Shown: positions 10,701 to 21,400 of the stretch, one piece after another
Layout of the letters: each line of letters starts with the position of its first letter
Position numbering within the stretch: position 1 is the first letter of the stretch
DNA from: Shimazuella kribbensis DSM 45090
Lineage (GTDB): Bacteria; Bacillota; Bacilli; Thermoactinomycetales; Thermoactinomycetaceae
Direction: 5' to 3'
DNA length: 64,000 nt
Assembly: GCF_000428065.1 (NCBI RefSeq)
Contig: NZ_ATZF01000016.1
Location: 1 to 64,000, forward strand
Translations under genes and position numbers: made by a program
Notes under the pieces: generated by a model
What the model was told of the DNA's origin: nothing
The model's database searches: none
Seen by the model: only the letters and a program-made list of their open reading frames with translations

Positions 10701-13700
10701 ATAACAGGCTCCTAGTTTCATTACACCTAATAGTGCGATTACTAGTTCTGAGCATCGATTCGCGCAAATAGCTACCCGGTCATGCTTACCGACCCCTATA
10801 GAACGAAGAAACAGAGCCAATTGAGTAGATTGTTGATCTAACTCCAAGTAAGACAATGTTTTTTGATCCTCTACTACAGCAAGCCCCTCAGGAACCATTT
10901 GGACTTGTGCTAGAATTTGATCTGGCAGAGGTTCAAAATCAGAATGAATATTTTCTTCTGTCTTGGACCATGAAGCAAGCAACTTCACTTCTTTTTCACT
11001 AAGAAGTGACAGCATGTGATAATTTTGTTCTAAATCTTGTACCATTTGATCCAAGATGTACTCATAATTGGCTATCATTCTTTCCATTGTTTCTGGTGAA
11101 AATAAATTCCGATTGTATTCAAAAGTTAAAAAGATACCATTCGATTGTTCTACTGCTGTTAATGTTAAATCAAACTTAGCCGATGGTAGGGGGACCGGGA
11201 TAGGTTGAATAACCAAGTTTTCTTTGTATTCTTTTTCGTTCGAAACCGATTGCATCGCAAACATAATTTGAAAAAGTGGTGATTCGCTTAGTTTTCGATC
11301 AGGAGAAACAGCATCCACTACTTTCTCAAATGGAACTTGGCTGTTCGCATAAGCTTCAAGTGAAATCTCTCGAACTTGATGTAACAAGTCTTCCCATGTC
11401 TCACTTTTGCTAATATCTGTACGAATTACCATGGTCTCTACGAAGAAACCAATCAAACCTTCCAATTGTTCATTGTCTCTACCAGCTACTGGACTTCCCA
11501 CTGCAATATCTGTCTGTCCAGTATATCGACTGAGTAATACTTGAAACGAACTGAGTAAAACCATATACAATGTAGAACCATATTCTCTGCTCACTGCGTT
11601 CAATTCATCTGCTAATGGAATGGGTAATAAATGATAAACTGTATTACCTTCATAGGTTTGTTCATTAGGTCTTGGAAAGTCTGTCGGCAAGATGATTGGA
11701 GTTACATCTTCTAATTTTTCTTTCCAGTAGTCGACTTTCTTTTCCCATCCTTTTGATTTCGCCTGTTCCTCTAGATGAAAAGCATAGTCAGTTGGATCCA
11801 AAGACAAATCCGGTACGTCTACTTCTACATCCATCCATTTGCTCTCATAGAATTGAAATAATTCACGTTGTAAAATAGACAAAGACCATCCATCTGCGAT
11901 TAGATGATGCATCAGAAAGAAAAGATAACACTTGTCATCCGACAATTGGTATCGCTTTACTCGTATAAGTGGAGCACTCTCCAAAGCAAACGGAACTTCT
12001 ATTTCACGTTCTATTTGTAATCGTGCCTCTCTTTCTGGATCTTCCGCTGATCGAAGATCCATCTCCTCTACAGATACAGTTCTATTTTCTGCAATCATCT
12101 GATAAGGAATGCCTTCTTCTTCATGAAAAGAAGTTCGAAGAGCCGCATGTCGCATAACCAAACGGTCAACAGCATGTTTCAGTCCTTGATTTTGAAGAGG
12201 ACCCTCCACTTTTAATACAAATGGCAAATGATAGACATGTTTTAACGGAAGTATTTGTTCCAAAAACCAAACTCTTTTTTGTGATGGGGAAAGTGGTATT
12301 TTTCCAGCTTGATCATATTTTTTTATTGATTTACTATCTTCTTTTGATATATGTAGCATTTGATCCAAATCACGAGCCAACAACTTCACTGTTGGCGACT
12401 GAAAGAGAGAACGAATAGGCATGACCACTTGAAATATTCTTGCAATTCTTGAAATGACTTGTGTTGCTAACAAAGAATGTCCACCCAGTGCAAAAAAGTT
12501 ATCCGAATTATTTACTTCTTTTCCTAATACCCCTTGCCAAATTCCCTTTAAAATTTCTTCCAATGGAGAGTCATTCGATAGAGGAAGCGAAGAAATCGAT
12601 TTATCAACTGCATCCGGAAGCGCCTTGCGGTCAATCTTTCCATTAGGTGTCAATGGAAACGAATCCAACTCAATAAAATGATTCGGAATCATATAGGTAG
12701 GCAAAAACTCCCTAACATAATCAGCGTAATCCATTCCTTTATCATGACTGGTAACATAAGCTATCAATTGATCGTCTGTTGCTACTACCAACGATTTCGT
12801 TACCATCACGTGTTTTTCCAACACATGCTCGATCTCTGCTAATTCAATTCGATAACCTCTGACTTTCACTTGGTGATCCATTCGACCTAAAAAAATGAAC
12901 TCACCATTTTCTTGTAATACTACAAGATCTCCTGTTCGATATAACTTCTCTTCTGAACGAAAAGGGTGTTCTACAAACTTCTCTGCTGTCAATAATGAAC
13001 GGTTCAAATATCCTTTTGATATTCCAACTCCACCTAAATAAAGTTCACCAGGGAAACCCATTGGCAGTAAGTTACCTTGTTCATTCATTACATATGCTTC
13101 AGTGCCCGCAATAGGTTGACCAATAGCAGGGGCATGGATAGAACCTTTTTGCACAAGGGAATAAGTTGAATAAGTTGTATCCTCAGATGGTCCATAGAGA
13201 TTATAAACTTTCTCCACATGACCTAAATCATAAATGGATTGTGCCAATTGATTTGTTAGTGATTCTCCTGCTAAATTAATCGTTTTTACTGTAGATGGGA
13301 TAGCACCTAAATCAAGTAATTGGGTGATGGCGGATGGAACAGTGTTAATCAAAGTCACTTGATCTTTTCTATCCAAATCTACTAATCCAAGAGCATCTTC
13401 CACACCAATAACAACTCCGCCATAACTAAGCGGGAAAAACAACTCAAAAACAGATAAATCAAAACAAATAGACGTCGATGCTAATACACCATTTCTTTCT
13501 TCTGGAGTGAATACGGTACTTGCCCACTTCACCAAATGAACTGCACTTCGGTGAGAGATCATTACACCTTTAGGCTGACCTGTGGAACCAGAAGTATAAA
13601 TGATATAGGCAAGGGACTCTCTGCTACCTTCCATATTTAGATTGATTGTAGATAAGGTTGCTAATGATTGTTTTATTTGATCAAGAAAAAGAGATTCCCC

Positions 13701-15413
13701 TTCATAATCAGGTAAAGATGAAAACGAAGTTGATTTTGTAATCAAAAGTCTTACTTGTGAATCTTTTAATATGTAAGTAAGTCTAGCTTCTGGATAGGAT
13801 AGATCAATAGGAACATAAGCAGCGCCGATTTTCCAGATTGCGTAGAAAGACACAACCATATCAATTGATCTAGGCATCCCTACTGCTATAAAATCTCCTA
13901 CTTTTAGCCCTTTTTCCAATAACAAACGGGCAAGTTGATTTGCTCTATCATTCAGCTCTTGATACGTCACGGAATCATTACCCCAAATGAGAGCCGTTTT
14001 TTCTGGTGATTCTTCCGCTTGTTTTTCTAACAATTGATGCATTTGTTCCGTCGGTATAGATACAGGAATCTCCCATTGATTCCCAGATAAAATTTTCTGT
14101 TTCTCTTCCATCGTTGTCCATTCAAGTCGATCAAGGCTTTTCCATGGATCTGCTAGAACTTGTTGCAAAAGATATTGATAATGAGTACCCATCTTGGTTA
14201 CTTGAGTTGAATCCATTAATGATGCCTCAAAAATCCATCTACAACGAATTTCCTCACTTGGTAAAACCATAAGAGTAAGTGGATAGTGCGATTTCTCGAT
14301 AGATTTACCAATAGATAAAGAAAAATCCTTATGTACCAAAGCTTCAGTTGGATAATTTTCATAAACAAATAGAGAATTAAATAAGTCATTTCCGCTTGGA
14401 ACTTGACTACAAGCTTGAATTTCAGCAAGAGGCATTCGTTCATACATCTTCATTTCAAGTTGCTCTTTTTGTAACTCCTGCAACCAACTTTGTATCGTAG
14501 AAGAATGAGAAAGCACAGCATGTACAGGAACCGTATTCATATGCATTCCCACACGATGTTCATATTCTTCTATCAATGGTGATCGCCCTGATACAGCCAT
14601 TCCCACTACCACATCGGTTTTAGAAGTATACAGACTAACAGTCAATAGCCATATTCCTAATAAAAGAGTAGATTCTGTAATATTTAGTTGTTTTGCTACT
14701 TCACGTATTCTAGCTGTTTGTTCTTTTGAGAAGATAAGGTCATGTTCAGTAGGCTCGAGCTGATATGGACCATCAACCTGTTTTTTTATTGGCAAAATGG
14801 TAGGCTCTGTAAGAGATTCAAGGTGTTTTCTCCAAAAAACGGAAGCTTCTTGTGTATCTTCCGTTTCTAACCAAGCTACATACTCTGAAAAAACAGGTGC
14901 AGAAAGGAGACTCCCTTCTCCCTCATATAATGCCAGCAAATCTTTTAAAACAACAGGGCAGCTCCATCCGTCGAGAAGAAGGTGATGAAAAGACCATAAG
15001 AGACGATACTGTTTCTCTGTTATTTTCACCATCGTAATTCGTGTTAGAGGTGCATCTTGCAAGTCAAATCCCAATTTACGATCACGATGGAGTAATTGAC
15101 TCCATTCTTTTTCTTGACAGTCCGCGGAAAGATGACTCCAATCTATCAGAACAAAAGGGATGTTCCCCTCCATTTTTACAACTTGAAGAGGGGTAGTTAA
15201 TTCTTCCCAGAAAAATGCAGTTCGAAATACTTCATGTCTTTGCACAATCTGTTGCCATGCTTTTTCAAATCGATCCAAATCGATAGAGCCATTTAGTTGA
15301 AGACATAATTGATTCACATATACACCTGACAAGCTTTCATCCAATGAATGAAATAAAATCCCTTGTTGAGCCGGTGTCAATGGATACACATCTTGAATTC
15401 CTTCTTGCAACAT
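4731..15413 (-). CDS. Non-ribosomal peptide synthetase 2, three modules (C-A-PCP, C-A-PCP-E, C-A-PCP)
   Basis: 3560 aa. Order read from motifs: C1 (HHLLLDGWS, about residue 143), A1 (FDLSVFE, about 652), PCP1 (GGHSLL, about 977), C2 (HHLIADGWS, about 1168), A2 (FDASAWE, about 1690), PCP2 (GGDSI, about 2018), E (HHLIIDGVSW about 2207, EGHGRE), C3 (HHVILDGWS, about 2669), A3 (FDASVWE, about 3173), PCP3 (GGHSLM, about 3508). C1 and C3 carry the LTPAQ/LSPLQEGMLFHS start typical of DCL domains, matching upstream E domains. C2 is LCL-like. By-eye codes: A1 D-L-F-N-N-A-L-T-Y (Ala/Gly-like); A2 and A3 both D-A-W-F-L-G-H-V-V (close to a Leu code). The N-terminus MLQEGIQDVYPLTP resembles a COM acceptor. 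The start follows the stop of the previous gene directly (TAAATG), with AAAGGG 7 nt upstream, so translation is probably coupled. Confidence 0.96.
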   Translation of the reverse strand: MLQEGIQDVYPLTPAQQGILFHSLDESLSGVYVNQLCLQLNGSIDLDRFEKAWQQIVQRHEVFRTAFFWEELTTPLQVVKMEGNIPFVLIDWSHLSADCQEKEWSQLLHRDRKLGFDLQDAPLTRITMVKITEKQYRLLWSFHHLLLDGWSCPVVLKDLLALYEGEGSLLSAPVFSEYVAWLETEDTQEASVFWRKHLESLTEPTILPIKKQVDGPYQLEPTEHDLIFSKEQTARIREVAKQLNITESTLLLGIWLLTVSLYTSKTDVVVGMAVSGRSPLIEEYEHRVGMHMNTVPVHAVLSHSSTIQSWLQELQKEQLEMKMYERMPLAEIQACSQVPSGNDLFNSLFVYENYPTEALVHKDFSLSIGKSIEKSHYPLTLMVLPSEEIRCRWIFEASLMDSTQVTKMGTHYQYLLQQVLADPWKSLDRLEWTTMEEKQKILSGNQWEIPVSIPTEQMHQLLEKQAEESPEKTALIWGNDSVTYQELNDRANQLARLLLEKGLKVGDFIAVGMPRSIDMVVSFYAIWKIGAAYVPIDLSYPEARLTYILKDSQVRLLITKSTSFSSLPDYEGESLFLDQIKQSLATLSTINLNMEGSRESLAYIIYTSGSTGQPKGVMISHRSAVHLVKWASTVFTPEERNGVLASTSICFDLSVFELFFPLSYGGVVIGVEDALGLVDLDRKDQVTLINTVPSAITQLLDLGAIPSTVKTINLAGESLTNQLAQSIYDLGHVEKVYNLYGPSEDTTYSTYSLVQKGSIHAPAIGQPIAGTEAYVMNEQGNLLPMGFPGELYLGGVGISKGYLNRSLLTAEKFVEHPFRSEEKLYRTGDLVVLQENGEFIFLGRMDHQVKVRGYRIELAEIEHVLEKHVMVTKSLVVATDDQLIAYVTSHDKGMDYADYVREFLPTYMIPNHFIELDSFPLTPNGKIDRKALPDAVDKSISSLPLSNDSPLEEILKGIWQGVLGKEVNNSDNFFALGGHSLLATQVISRIARIFQVVMPIRSLFQSPTVKLLARDLDQMLHISKEDSKSIKKYDQAGKIPLSPSQKRVWFLEQILPLKHVYHLPFVLKVEGPLQNQGLKHAVDRLVMRHAALRTSFHEEEGIPYQMIAENRTVSVEEMDLRSAEDPEREARLQIEREIEVPFALESAPLIRVKRYQLSDDKCYLFFLMHHLIADGWSLSILQRELFQFYESKWMDVEVDVPDLSLDPTDYAFHLEEQAKSKGWEKKVDYWKEKLEDVTPIILPTDFPRPNEQTYEGNTVYHLLPIPLADELNAVSREYGSTLYMVLLSSFQVLLSRYTGQTDIAVGSPVAGRDNEQLEGLIGFFVETMVIRTDISKSETWEDLLHQVREISLEAYANSQVPFEKVVDAVSPDRKLSESPLFQIMFAMQSVSNEKEYKENLVIQPIPVPLPSAKFDLTLTAVEQSNGIFLTFEYNRNLFSPETMERMIANYEYILDQMVQDLEQNYHMLSLLSEKEVKLLASWSKTEENIHSDFEPLPDQILAQVQMVPEGLAVVEDQKTLSYLELDQQSTQLALFLRSIGVGKHDRVAICANRCSELVIALLGVMKLGACYVPLDPTYPLERLAYMFEDSGASVLLTENHLTERLAGLATTTFVLDKHPVSWDHMPTSAAFSPIEENQLAYMVYTSGSTGVPKGVCITHGGLHNLVNWHQQTYELTIEDRTTMLAGPAFDASAWEIWPTLAAGGTLVIPNEEKKTDPTELRDWLIRQGITISFIPTPLLAQLLSIPWSNGGSLRHILTGGDQLHVYPSHDFPIPIINHYGPTENTVVATAGLVPTEGPWSPSIGKPISGVQVYVLDEQGMQVPIGIPGELCIGGNQLAARYHQQPDKTKHSFIHHPLFGRLYKTGDRVRLMSDGNLHFQGRMDRQVSIRGYRVELGEIEATLIQLDHVREAVVMILENNLVAYVVTENDYDVPLLRDELMEKLPSYMIPKLFIALSSFPLTANGKLDRSNLPEPNWDQLVDEDNFVAPRTKVECQLAEIWRQLLHIDQISVHDNFFQLGGDSIISIQMVARAKSAGVAITAKQVFSHQTISELATVAKVVEHTNHDQGLIFGEVPLTPIQKWFFDQKMENLHHFNQAMLLSLSHPLSISILTNALEKLIEHHDGFRLRFVETEKGWRQSYSTISNSVPLQILDISSMTDLEQIEAIKQVGQRAQTSLHLQEGPLFRAIYFKHGFGKQDKLLMVIHHLIIDGVSWRILLEDLSLAYQQLATGKESILPAKTTSYQAWSNILLKSSQTEAWSDEIEFWKQQQASPDELPPIFDTASENREQDAGHISFRLPVDETKLLLTQSYQAYRARVTELLLAALIRSYHAWAGNDAVTIDLEGHGREESFGVGTDLSRTVGWFTSIYPIRFQMDGEDWDILVPKVQDLISRVPKQGISYGMLKHLNRLDLAASSPISFNYLGQFQDDPTSIWDSSTSEGIGTLVDPTLRRPYALDIWSIIQDEQLEVKFIYDPVQFSKVQITSWITLYQQQLNLLIQHCVKKKPQPMLVDFPLAKLEKEELLQVPSLQDVKSIYLLSPLQEGMLFHSLYEANEQAYVIQMTMDITGELDTRLFAEAWDHLVERHSQLSISLWWKGVKIPHQIAWKQMNIPIYHENWIGFNKEEQDQFLADYLTKDSKKAFDLDKPPLMRLGVFSIKENKHQVVWSYHHVILDGWSMPVVLEEFLQIYQLLLDQRSVQLPTISSYEVYFQWLQEQDEELAKSYWSHQLADAKPAEIAISTTSGISTHGEWITYLSEEITEDIKRFAKSQKVTMNTVIQAAWGIFLAAYSGQSDLVYGTTVSGRPGSLSGVEQIVGPFINTIPVRIDLSKDMQMEQYLTSLQQQLKDTEEYSYVPLTKIADWAGIGIEEPLFHYLLVMENYQMRDFKNATLQISNLKGLEKSHYPLVLVVAPGETLFFKWMYDNSKFDKKMIVRFMRLFTQLLKQFIQSSSTSVANLDLLLEEEKAQLNNWHHSKEIAYPLSTLERIVAHSMNCPDQIAIQSKDGEWTYGELYQNASQLAYYLGMSDVKTGDCVGVLLDRSIDLVTSVMAIHLIGAAYVPIDPAYPEDRIKWMIQDADLDVVITNSLLQTKCAATKKHLICMDKDKWKWSSMPAIHTRSGLPQHLAYVVYTSGSSGTPKGVEITQQSLQQLVDWHQSTYSITSEDKCSMLAGVGFDASVWEIWPTLASGATLCIVEEEERLSPARLRDWLIRSKITVSFVPTVLCEAFFQLDWTGETIPRLLLTGGDQLRQYPPATFPIKVVNHYGPSENTVVAIAGTVTEGNKNDLPSIGSPIAGTKIAVVNHFGQKLPIGVSGELWLAGTSLARGYRNRQDLTEEKFSNDIQLGRIYQTGDIVRYGTDGQLFFMGRKDDQIQLRGFRVELGEIETVLLEHPDVTQVVVLYKEQDNNEKVLLAFVQAEKDTQSDWKTLIKQKLPDYMHPAGYKWLSDFPVTPNGKLDKKALLELEMDIQSSYVAPSTPMEQRLVSIWVEVLGIDGQIGVEDNFFQLGGHSLMATQVITRINELYRCQLPLRVLFECPTIAELVKLIKQNLLRKASVRKG

Positions 15414-18400
15414 TTATCGGCCCTTTCTCTCTTTGATTTTAGAAAAAATTCTAGATAAATCTGCTTCTCTTACCTTGTTTTTAATTTTTGTTTTCCCTTG
15501 CTTCATTGTTAAACAAGCTTCAGCAAAATACTTAGCAAAGGTCGATATGGTACTTGCTCGATACAATCCCTTGCTATACCCCCAAGATAAAACCAGTTTC
15601 CCATCTTGGATGTAGCTATTGATTTCTAACAAATAAGGCCGGACAGCTTCTTGGTATTTACGAGGTCCATAGAATGACAATTTTTTAATTAAACCTGTTT
15701 TTTCTTCTATCATTTGATCGAATTGGCCAAGGTAATTAAAAAGAATAGGGGACGAATCAGCTGCCATCAATTCTGGATCTTTGTTCATATATCGTAAAAT
15801 TCCGTATCCTCTTCCGCCATCTGATCTACGTTGCAGTTGTTCTCGAATGATAGATATACGATTGTCGTTAGAATCGCCTTGTAAAAGAACTGGATAGATA
15901 CTAGTAAACCATCCAATTGTTCGTGAAACATCGATCTGCTCATTCTCATGATCTCGTCCATGTCCTTCTAAATCCAAGCGCAATGCTTTATTCCCAGACC
16001 ATTTTTGATAACCTTTCCATAGCGCTACTAGCAGTAACTCATTGATTTTCATCTTGGATGACTGATTTAGAAGCGCATATGTTTCTTCTCTGGTAAATAT
16101 TTGAATGTATTCTTCGGTTTGTGTATCTGTATTTACGCCATTTTTATAATCAACTGGAAACCGTTCAATCATTGGCTTAACAATTCCTAACCAATGCTTT
16201 TTTTCTTGTTCCATCTTTTGAGTATCTAAACTTTCTTGCTGGATATAACGAGCCCATTGTTGGTAAGACGTTGTTTTCGCATTTAGCAACAACGGCACAC
16301 CGTTTTCGAGCTGTTGGTATAATCGTTTGATATCATCAATTAAAATCCTCCAAGAAACACCATCCATTGCTAAATGATGGATTGCGATGATTAAGACTGG
16401 ATCTTGCTGATCACGAGAGACAAATGTTGCTGCAATTATTGGACCTTTCCTAATATTCAGCTGTTGCTCCGTAACTTGATGCAGATATTCAATAGAACTA
16501 TCAGCTTCATTTACAACTTCCAGAAGTACATTGTGCTCCGATTCTGCATTACTTGATGTCCACTGTACTTGTTTTAGATAAAAACGAAGACGCAATGCAT
16601 CATGATGATCTACTAACTTTTGTAAGACTTGTTGCAGAAGGAGTGGCTCTACCCGTTTGTCTAGGGTGAGAATCATCGATTGATTCCAATTGTTATGATT
16701 TGGTATTTTTTGATAAAAAAACCATTCTTGGATAGGGGTAAGTAGCACATCGCCAGTAACCACACTCTGGTCTATGTGAAGTTTTGAGTCATCACTAGTA
16801 ATATGAGCCATCTTTTCAATTGTCGGATGGGTGAAAAAGTGTTTGGGATTTATCTTAAAACCTAGTTGCTTCGCTTCTGCTATTACTTGCAAACTGAGAA
16901 TAGAGTCTCCACCTAATTCAAAAAACCTATCCGTTACTCCAATCTGATCTTTTTTTAATACCCGCTTCCAGATTGCTAAAAGTTTTGCTTCTTGATCATT
17001 TGCAGGCTGAACCATACCACATAGATTTTCATGTTCCGCTGGTTTTGGTAATGCCTTTCGATCGATTTTCCCATTCAATGTTAAAGGAAAAGAAGATAAT
17101 ACAATGATCTGGTTTGGAATCATATATTGTGGCAATTTTTCTTCTAAATACGAATGAAGTACTTCCGTATCCACTATTGAATCTACTTGTTGCACGATAT
17201 AGGCAATTAGTTGTTGTTCATCTGCAATCAAAGCCGCTTCTTTCACTGTTGAATGTTCACATAATGCTGTCTCTATTTCACCTAATTCAATACGGAAACC
17301 TCTCACCTTTACTTGAAAATCTGTTCTTCCTAAATAAATAAGTTCTCCATCTTTTGAGAAACGAACCAAATCACCAGTTCTGTATAGCCTGCCGTAATGA
17401 GGATGATCCATAAATTTTTCTGCTGTTTTGTCAGGCTGACCAAAGTACTCTCTTGCAACACCATTCCCACCTATATACAACTCACCAGTCACACCCATTG
17501 GAACCATTTGTTGATGGTGATCGAGAATAAATATTTTCGTATTTCGGATGGGTTTACCGATAAATGGAGATTGGCAATCCTCACGGTTCATAAGTGCATA
17601 GGTACTATATGTTGTACATTCCGATGGTCCATATAAATTGTAGACTCTTTTTACAGACTGGATTTGGTATAAATCATCTACAAGCTGCCTTGGTAACGGT
17701 TCTCCAGCCAAATTAACAGTCAGCACGGATGAAGGAAATCCAAGTGATAACAGCCCTTTTGCTGCTGATGGTACGGTATTGATCAATGTCACTTCATTTG
17801 CAGCTGGTAACACAGGTAGAGAAAGTGCATTTTCGGCAAGAATAACTTTCCCACCGCTTAATAAGGGTACAAAAATTTCAAAAATAGAAAGATCAAAGCA
17901 AACCGAAGTTCCAAACAGTACTCCCTCTAACTCTTTTTCAGTAAATACATCTTTTGCCCACTGTACAAAAGTCATGACTTGACGTTGCTCTACTGCTACC
18001 CCTTTTGGCTTCCCAGTAGAGCCTGATGTATAAATCAAGTAAGCTAGTTGATGGAGTTCTTGTACAGTTTGAACGGATGTTGTAGAATAATTGCTCCACA
18101 TTTCACGTTTCACTGTTAGTTTTACTACTTGTAAATCACTTAGTTTTGATTCCATTTCTTGATCTATTAAAAGAAGCGTTGCATTGGCATCTTCAACCAT
18201 ATATTGCAAACGTTCTTTTGGATAGGATGGATCCAAACCAAGATAAGCTGCACCCGTTTGTAATACTGCCATTATTGCTACCATCAAAGAATACTTACGA
18301 TGAAGAGCAATCCCAACGATTTGTCCATTTCCAATTCCTTTTTCAATCAATAGTTGTGCGAACTGATTGACATCTTCATGCATTTGTTGATAAGTGATGC

Positions 18401-21400
18401 GATCCAATCCATCAATCACTGCGACTTTGTCTGGGGATTTTGCAACTTGCTCTTGCCATGCCTGACTTAAAGTAACTTCAGGATTTACACTTTTACCACC
18501 ATCACCAAATTGCAAAATAGTAGATTGCATTTCTTCTGACATATATGTATACGAATGAATAGATTGATTTGGATTATTTCCTATTTGTTCAAGCAACATG
18601 ACATAGCTATCTGCCAATTGTTGGATCATATTTTTTTCGAATAGATAACTGTCGTATTGCCAGTGAAGAGCAAGATCACCGTTGTTTTCGGCAATTTTTA
18701 ATGTTACATCAAATTGGGATGTGATGTCAGGTATTGCAACGCTGGTAGTCTCTGATTTCCCCCATGGAATAGTGATTTCACCTAGACCTAATGACATTGC
18801 TGAAATTTCGGGTATGAAGGATGTTTGTTCAAAAGCTAGCATCGCTTGGAATATAGATGGGATACTCGGATCTCGTTTAATAGCTAGATTCTCTACTAGA
18901 TCAATAAATGAAATGTCATATTCAGTAGCTTCTTGTACATTTTGTCGAGTTTGTTGTAATAGCTGAGTAAAGGTTGGAGAACCAGATAGATCTCCTCTGA
19001 TTACCATCGGATTTACCATATAATTCATTTGCTTTGATAACGCAATCGTTGGTCTTGCAACAGTCGGGCTTCCAATGATGATATCTGTCTGACCACTATG
19101 CCGAGAAAGAACCATCTGATAAACTGCCAGAAGCACTTGATAGAGAGTAGCTCCATTTGTGCTCGCCAATTCGCGTAAAGTAAGGACAGCCTCTTTTGGC
19201 AAAATACTAGCCACTTGCTCTCCTTTAAAGGATTGACTACTCCCACGAGTTTGTTTTTGTGGTAAATCAAGAACAGGTAATTCACCAGCTAGTTTTTCTT
19301 TCCAGTAAGCTAAATTTATTGGTTTTGGTTCTTTTTCTTCTATACAAACAGGTTTTATTGGTTTAAAATAGGGTTTTTTGCCGTTTTCCAATGACTCATA
19401 GCAAAATCGCAGTTCGGATAGAAACATATCCAATGACCATAGGTCACAAACGATGTGATGAAAGCAGATCAAACATGTAAAAGATTGATCAACATGTTGG
19501 TATAGTTTGATCTGTAAGAGTGGTGTTTGATTTAAATAGAATGGCTGATACGCATCTTCGATTAGTTGACTCGTAAAATCTACGATTGCATCTTTTTCTT
19601 CCCAATTCAACTGAATATCAGATGGGAGGATAAATTCTAATTTTCCATCTTTTCGTTGCTGGATGCAACTAAGTAAAATAGGATACCTTTCAACCAAATA
19701 ACGGAATGATTGATATAACAAATCTTTGTTGCATTCTTTTGCAAAACGCAATGCAATAGGTATGTGGTAAGCCGAATTATTCGGGAACGTTTCTTGAATA
19801 TACCAAATGGCTTCTTGCCCACGATTTAATGGAATGGCCGAATCTTTTGCCGATGAAGGTTGATCCAATTTTTTTATATCCGTTGGAGGTTCCAATAACT
19901 GAGCATGAACACAAACAAAAAACTGACCCCATGTCCATCCAAGCAATATTCCTACTTTTGGTAACTCTACACCCCAATACTCTTCTATTGAAAATTTAAA
20001 TTGAAGTATCCGGATAGAGTCAAAACCAAAAAAAGATATCTCTCGTTTCATCCAATCCTTTTCTACTCCGTGCAATCCTAAATGAGAAACGACATGATCT
20101 TCCAACACTGTCCGTTGTCTGGTTGGAGTAAGCAGACTCCATTCTTGCCACTGAAATAATTCTTCTTCTGTAGATGCTAAAGGTTCATTGTCAATAAGAC
20201 GATATACAACATGCAGTTGATCCTCTGCATATGCTTTTTTACAAGCTCTTCTTTGAATTTTGCCACTTGAGGTTTTTTGCACACTATTTTCTTCAATAAA
20301 AATGAGTTCATGGCATTTGACACCATGTTCTTCTGCTAATGCCTGCTGAATTTGTCTTGCTAATTGGGGAATGTCAACCAATTGGAAAGCATCTTGTCTC
20401 AATTCCTGAACAATAATTAATTTTTCCTCACCATCATCGATTGAAAAAGCAGCACCACATCCAGGACGACAGAAGGATGAACAAGATTCTACGGTTAATT
20501 CTAAATCCTGTGGATAAAGGTTTTTCCCACGTATGATGACAAGATCTTTATATCTGCCTGCAAGAAATAGTTCCTCATCAATGAAAAATCCCAAATCACC
20601 AGTGCGTAAGTAAGGTCCATCCCCACCGATATATGCTTCGAAATCTTCCTTTGATTGTTCCGGACGATTCCAATATCCATGTGCTACACTGGACCCTTTT
20701 ACCCATACCTCTCCGACTATATTTGGGTCACAAAGTTTCCATGTTTTAGGATCTACTATTTTTATTGTTAAACCTGTTCCTGTCGATCCACAACTAACCA
20801 TCATTCTCGCATTTTGGTCATCACTGACATGTACATGTCCTTTGTTTAAATCAGGAATGGAAACAGAACAGTAACCAGGTTTTTGATCCCAACTGGCACC
20901 TGTTATAAACAGAGTGGTTTCAGCCATACCATACATCGGATAATGAGCTTCTGCTCGAAAGCCGTAAGGCGAAAATACTTCTGTAAACTTCTCCAAAGTC
21001 TGATATCGAACAGGCTCTGCACAATTCACTGCTACTCGCCAGCTACTAAGATCCAAAGATGCCCGTTGTACAGGAGATGTTTTACGCACACATAAGTCAA
21101 AACCAAAATTTGGACAACAGGTTGTAGTTCCTCGAAAACGATCAATTGCTTTTAACCAAAGATATGGATTAACAACATATTGGTAAGGAGAGAGTGAGAC
21201 CGCATGAAAACCAACGTACATAGGCTGCACTACACAACCAATTAATCCCAAATCATGAAAAATAGGCAACCATGAAACGCTTACATCATCTTTCGTGTGC
21301 TGTAATCGATCACAGATAATTGCCGAGTTGTCTAACATATTTCCATGACTTACCATTATCCCTTTGGGGTCTCCTGTTGAACCTGAGCTATATTGTAAAT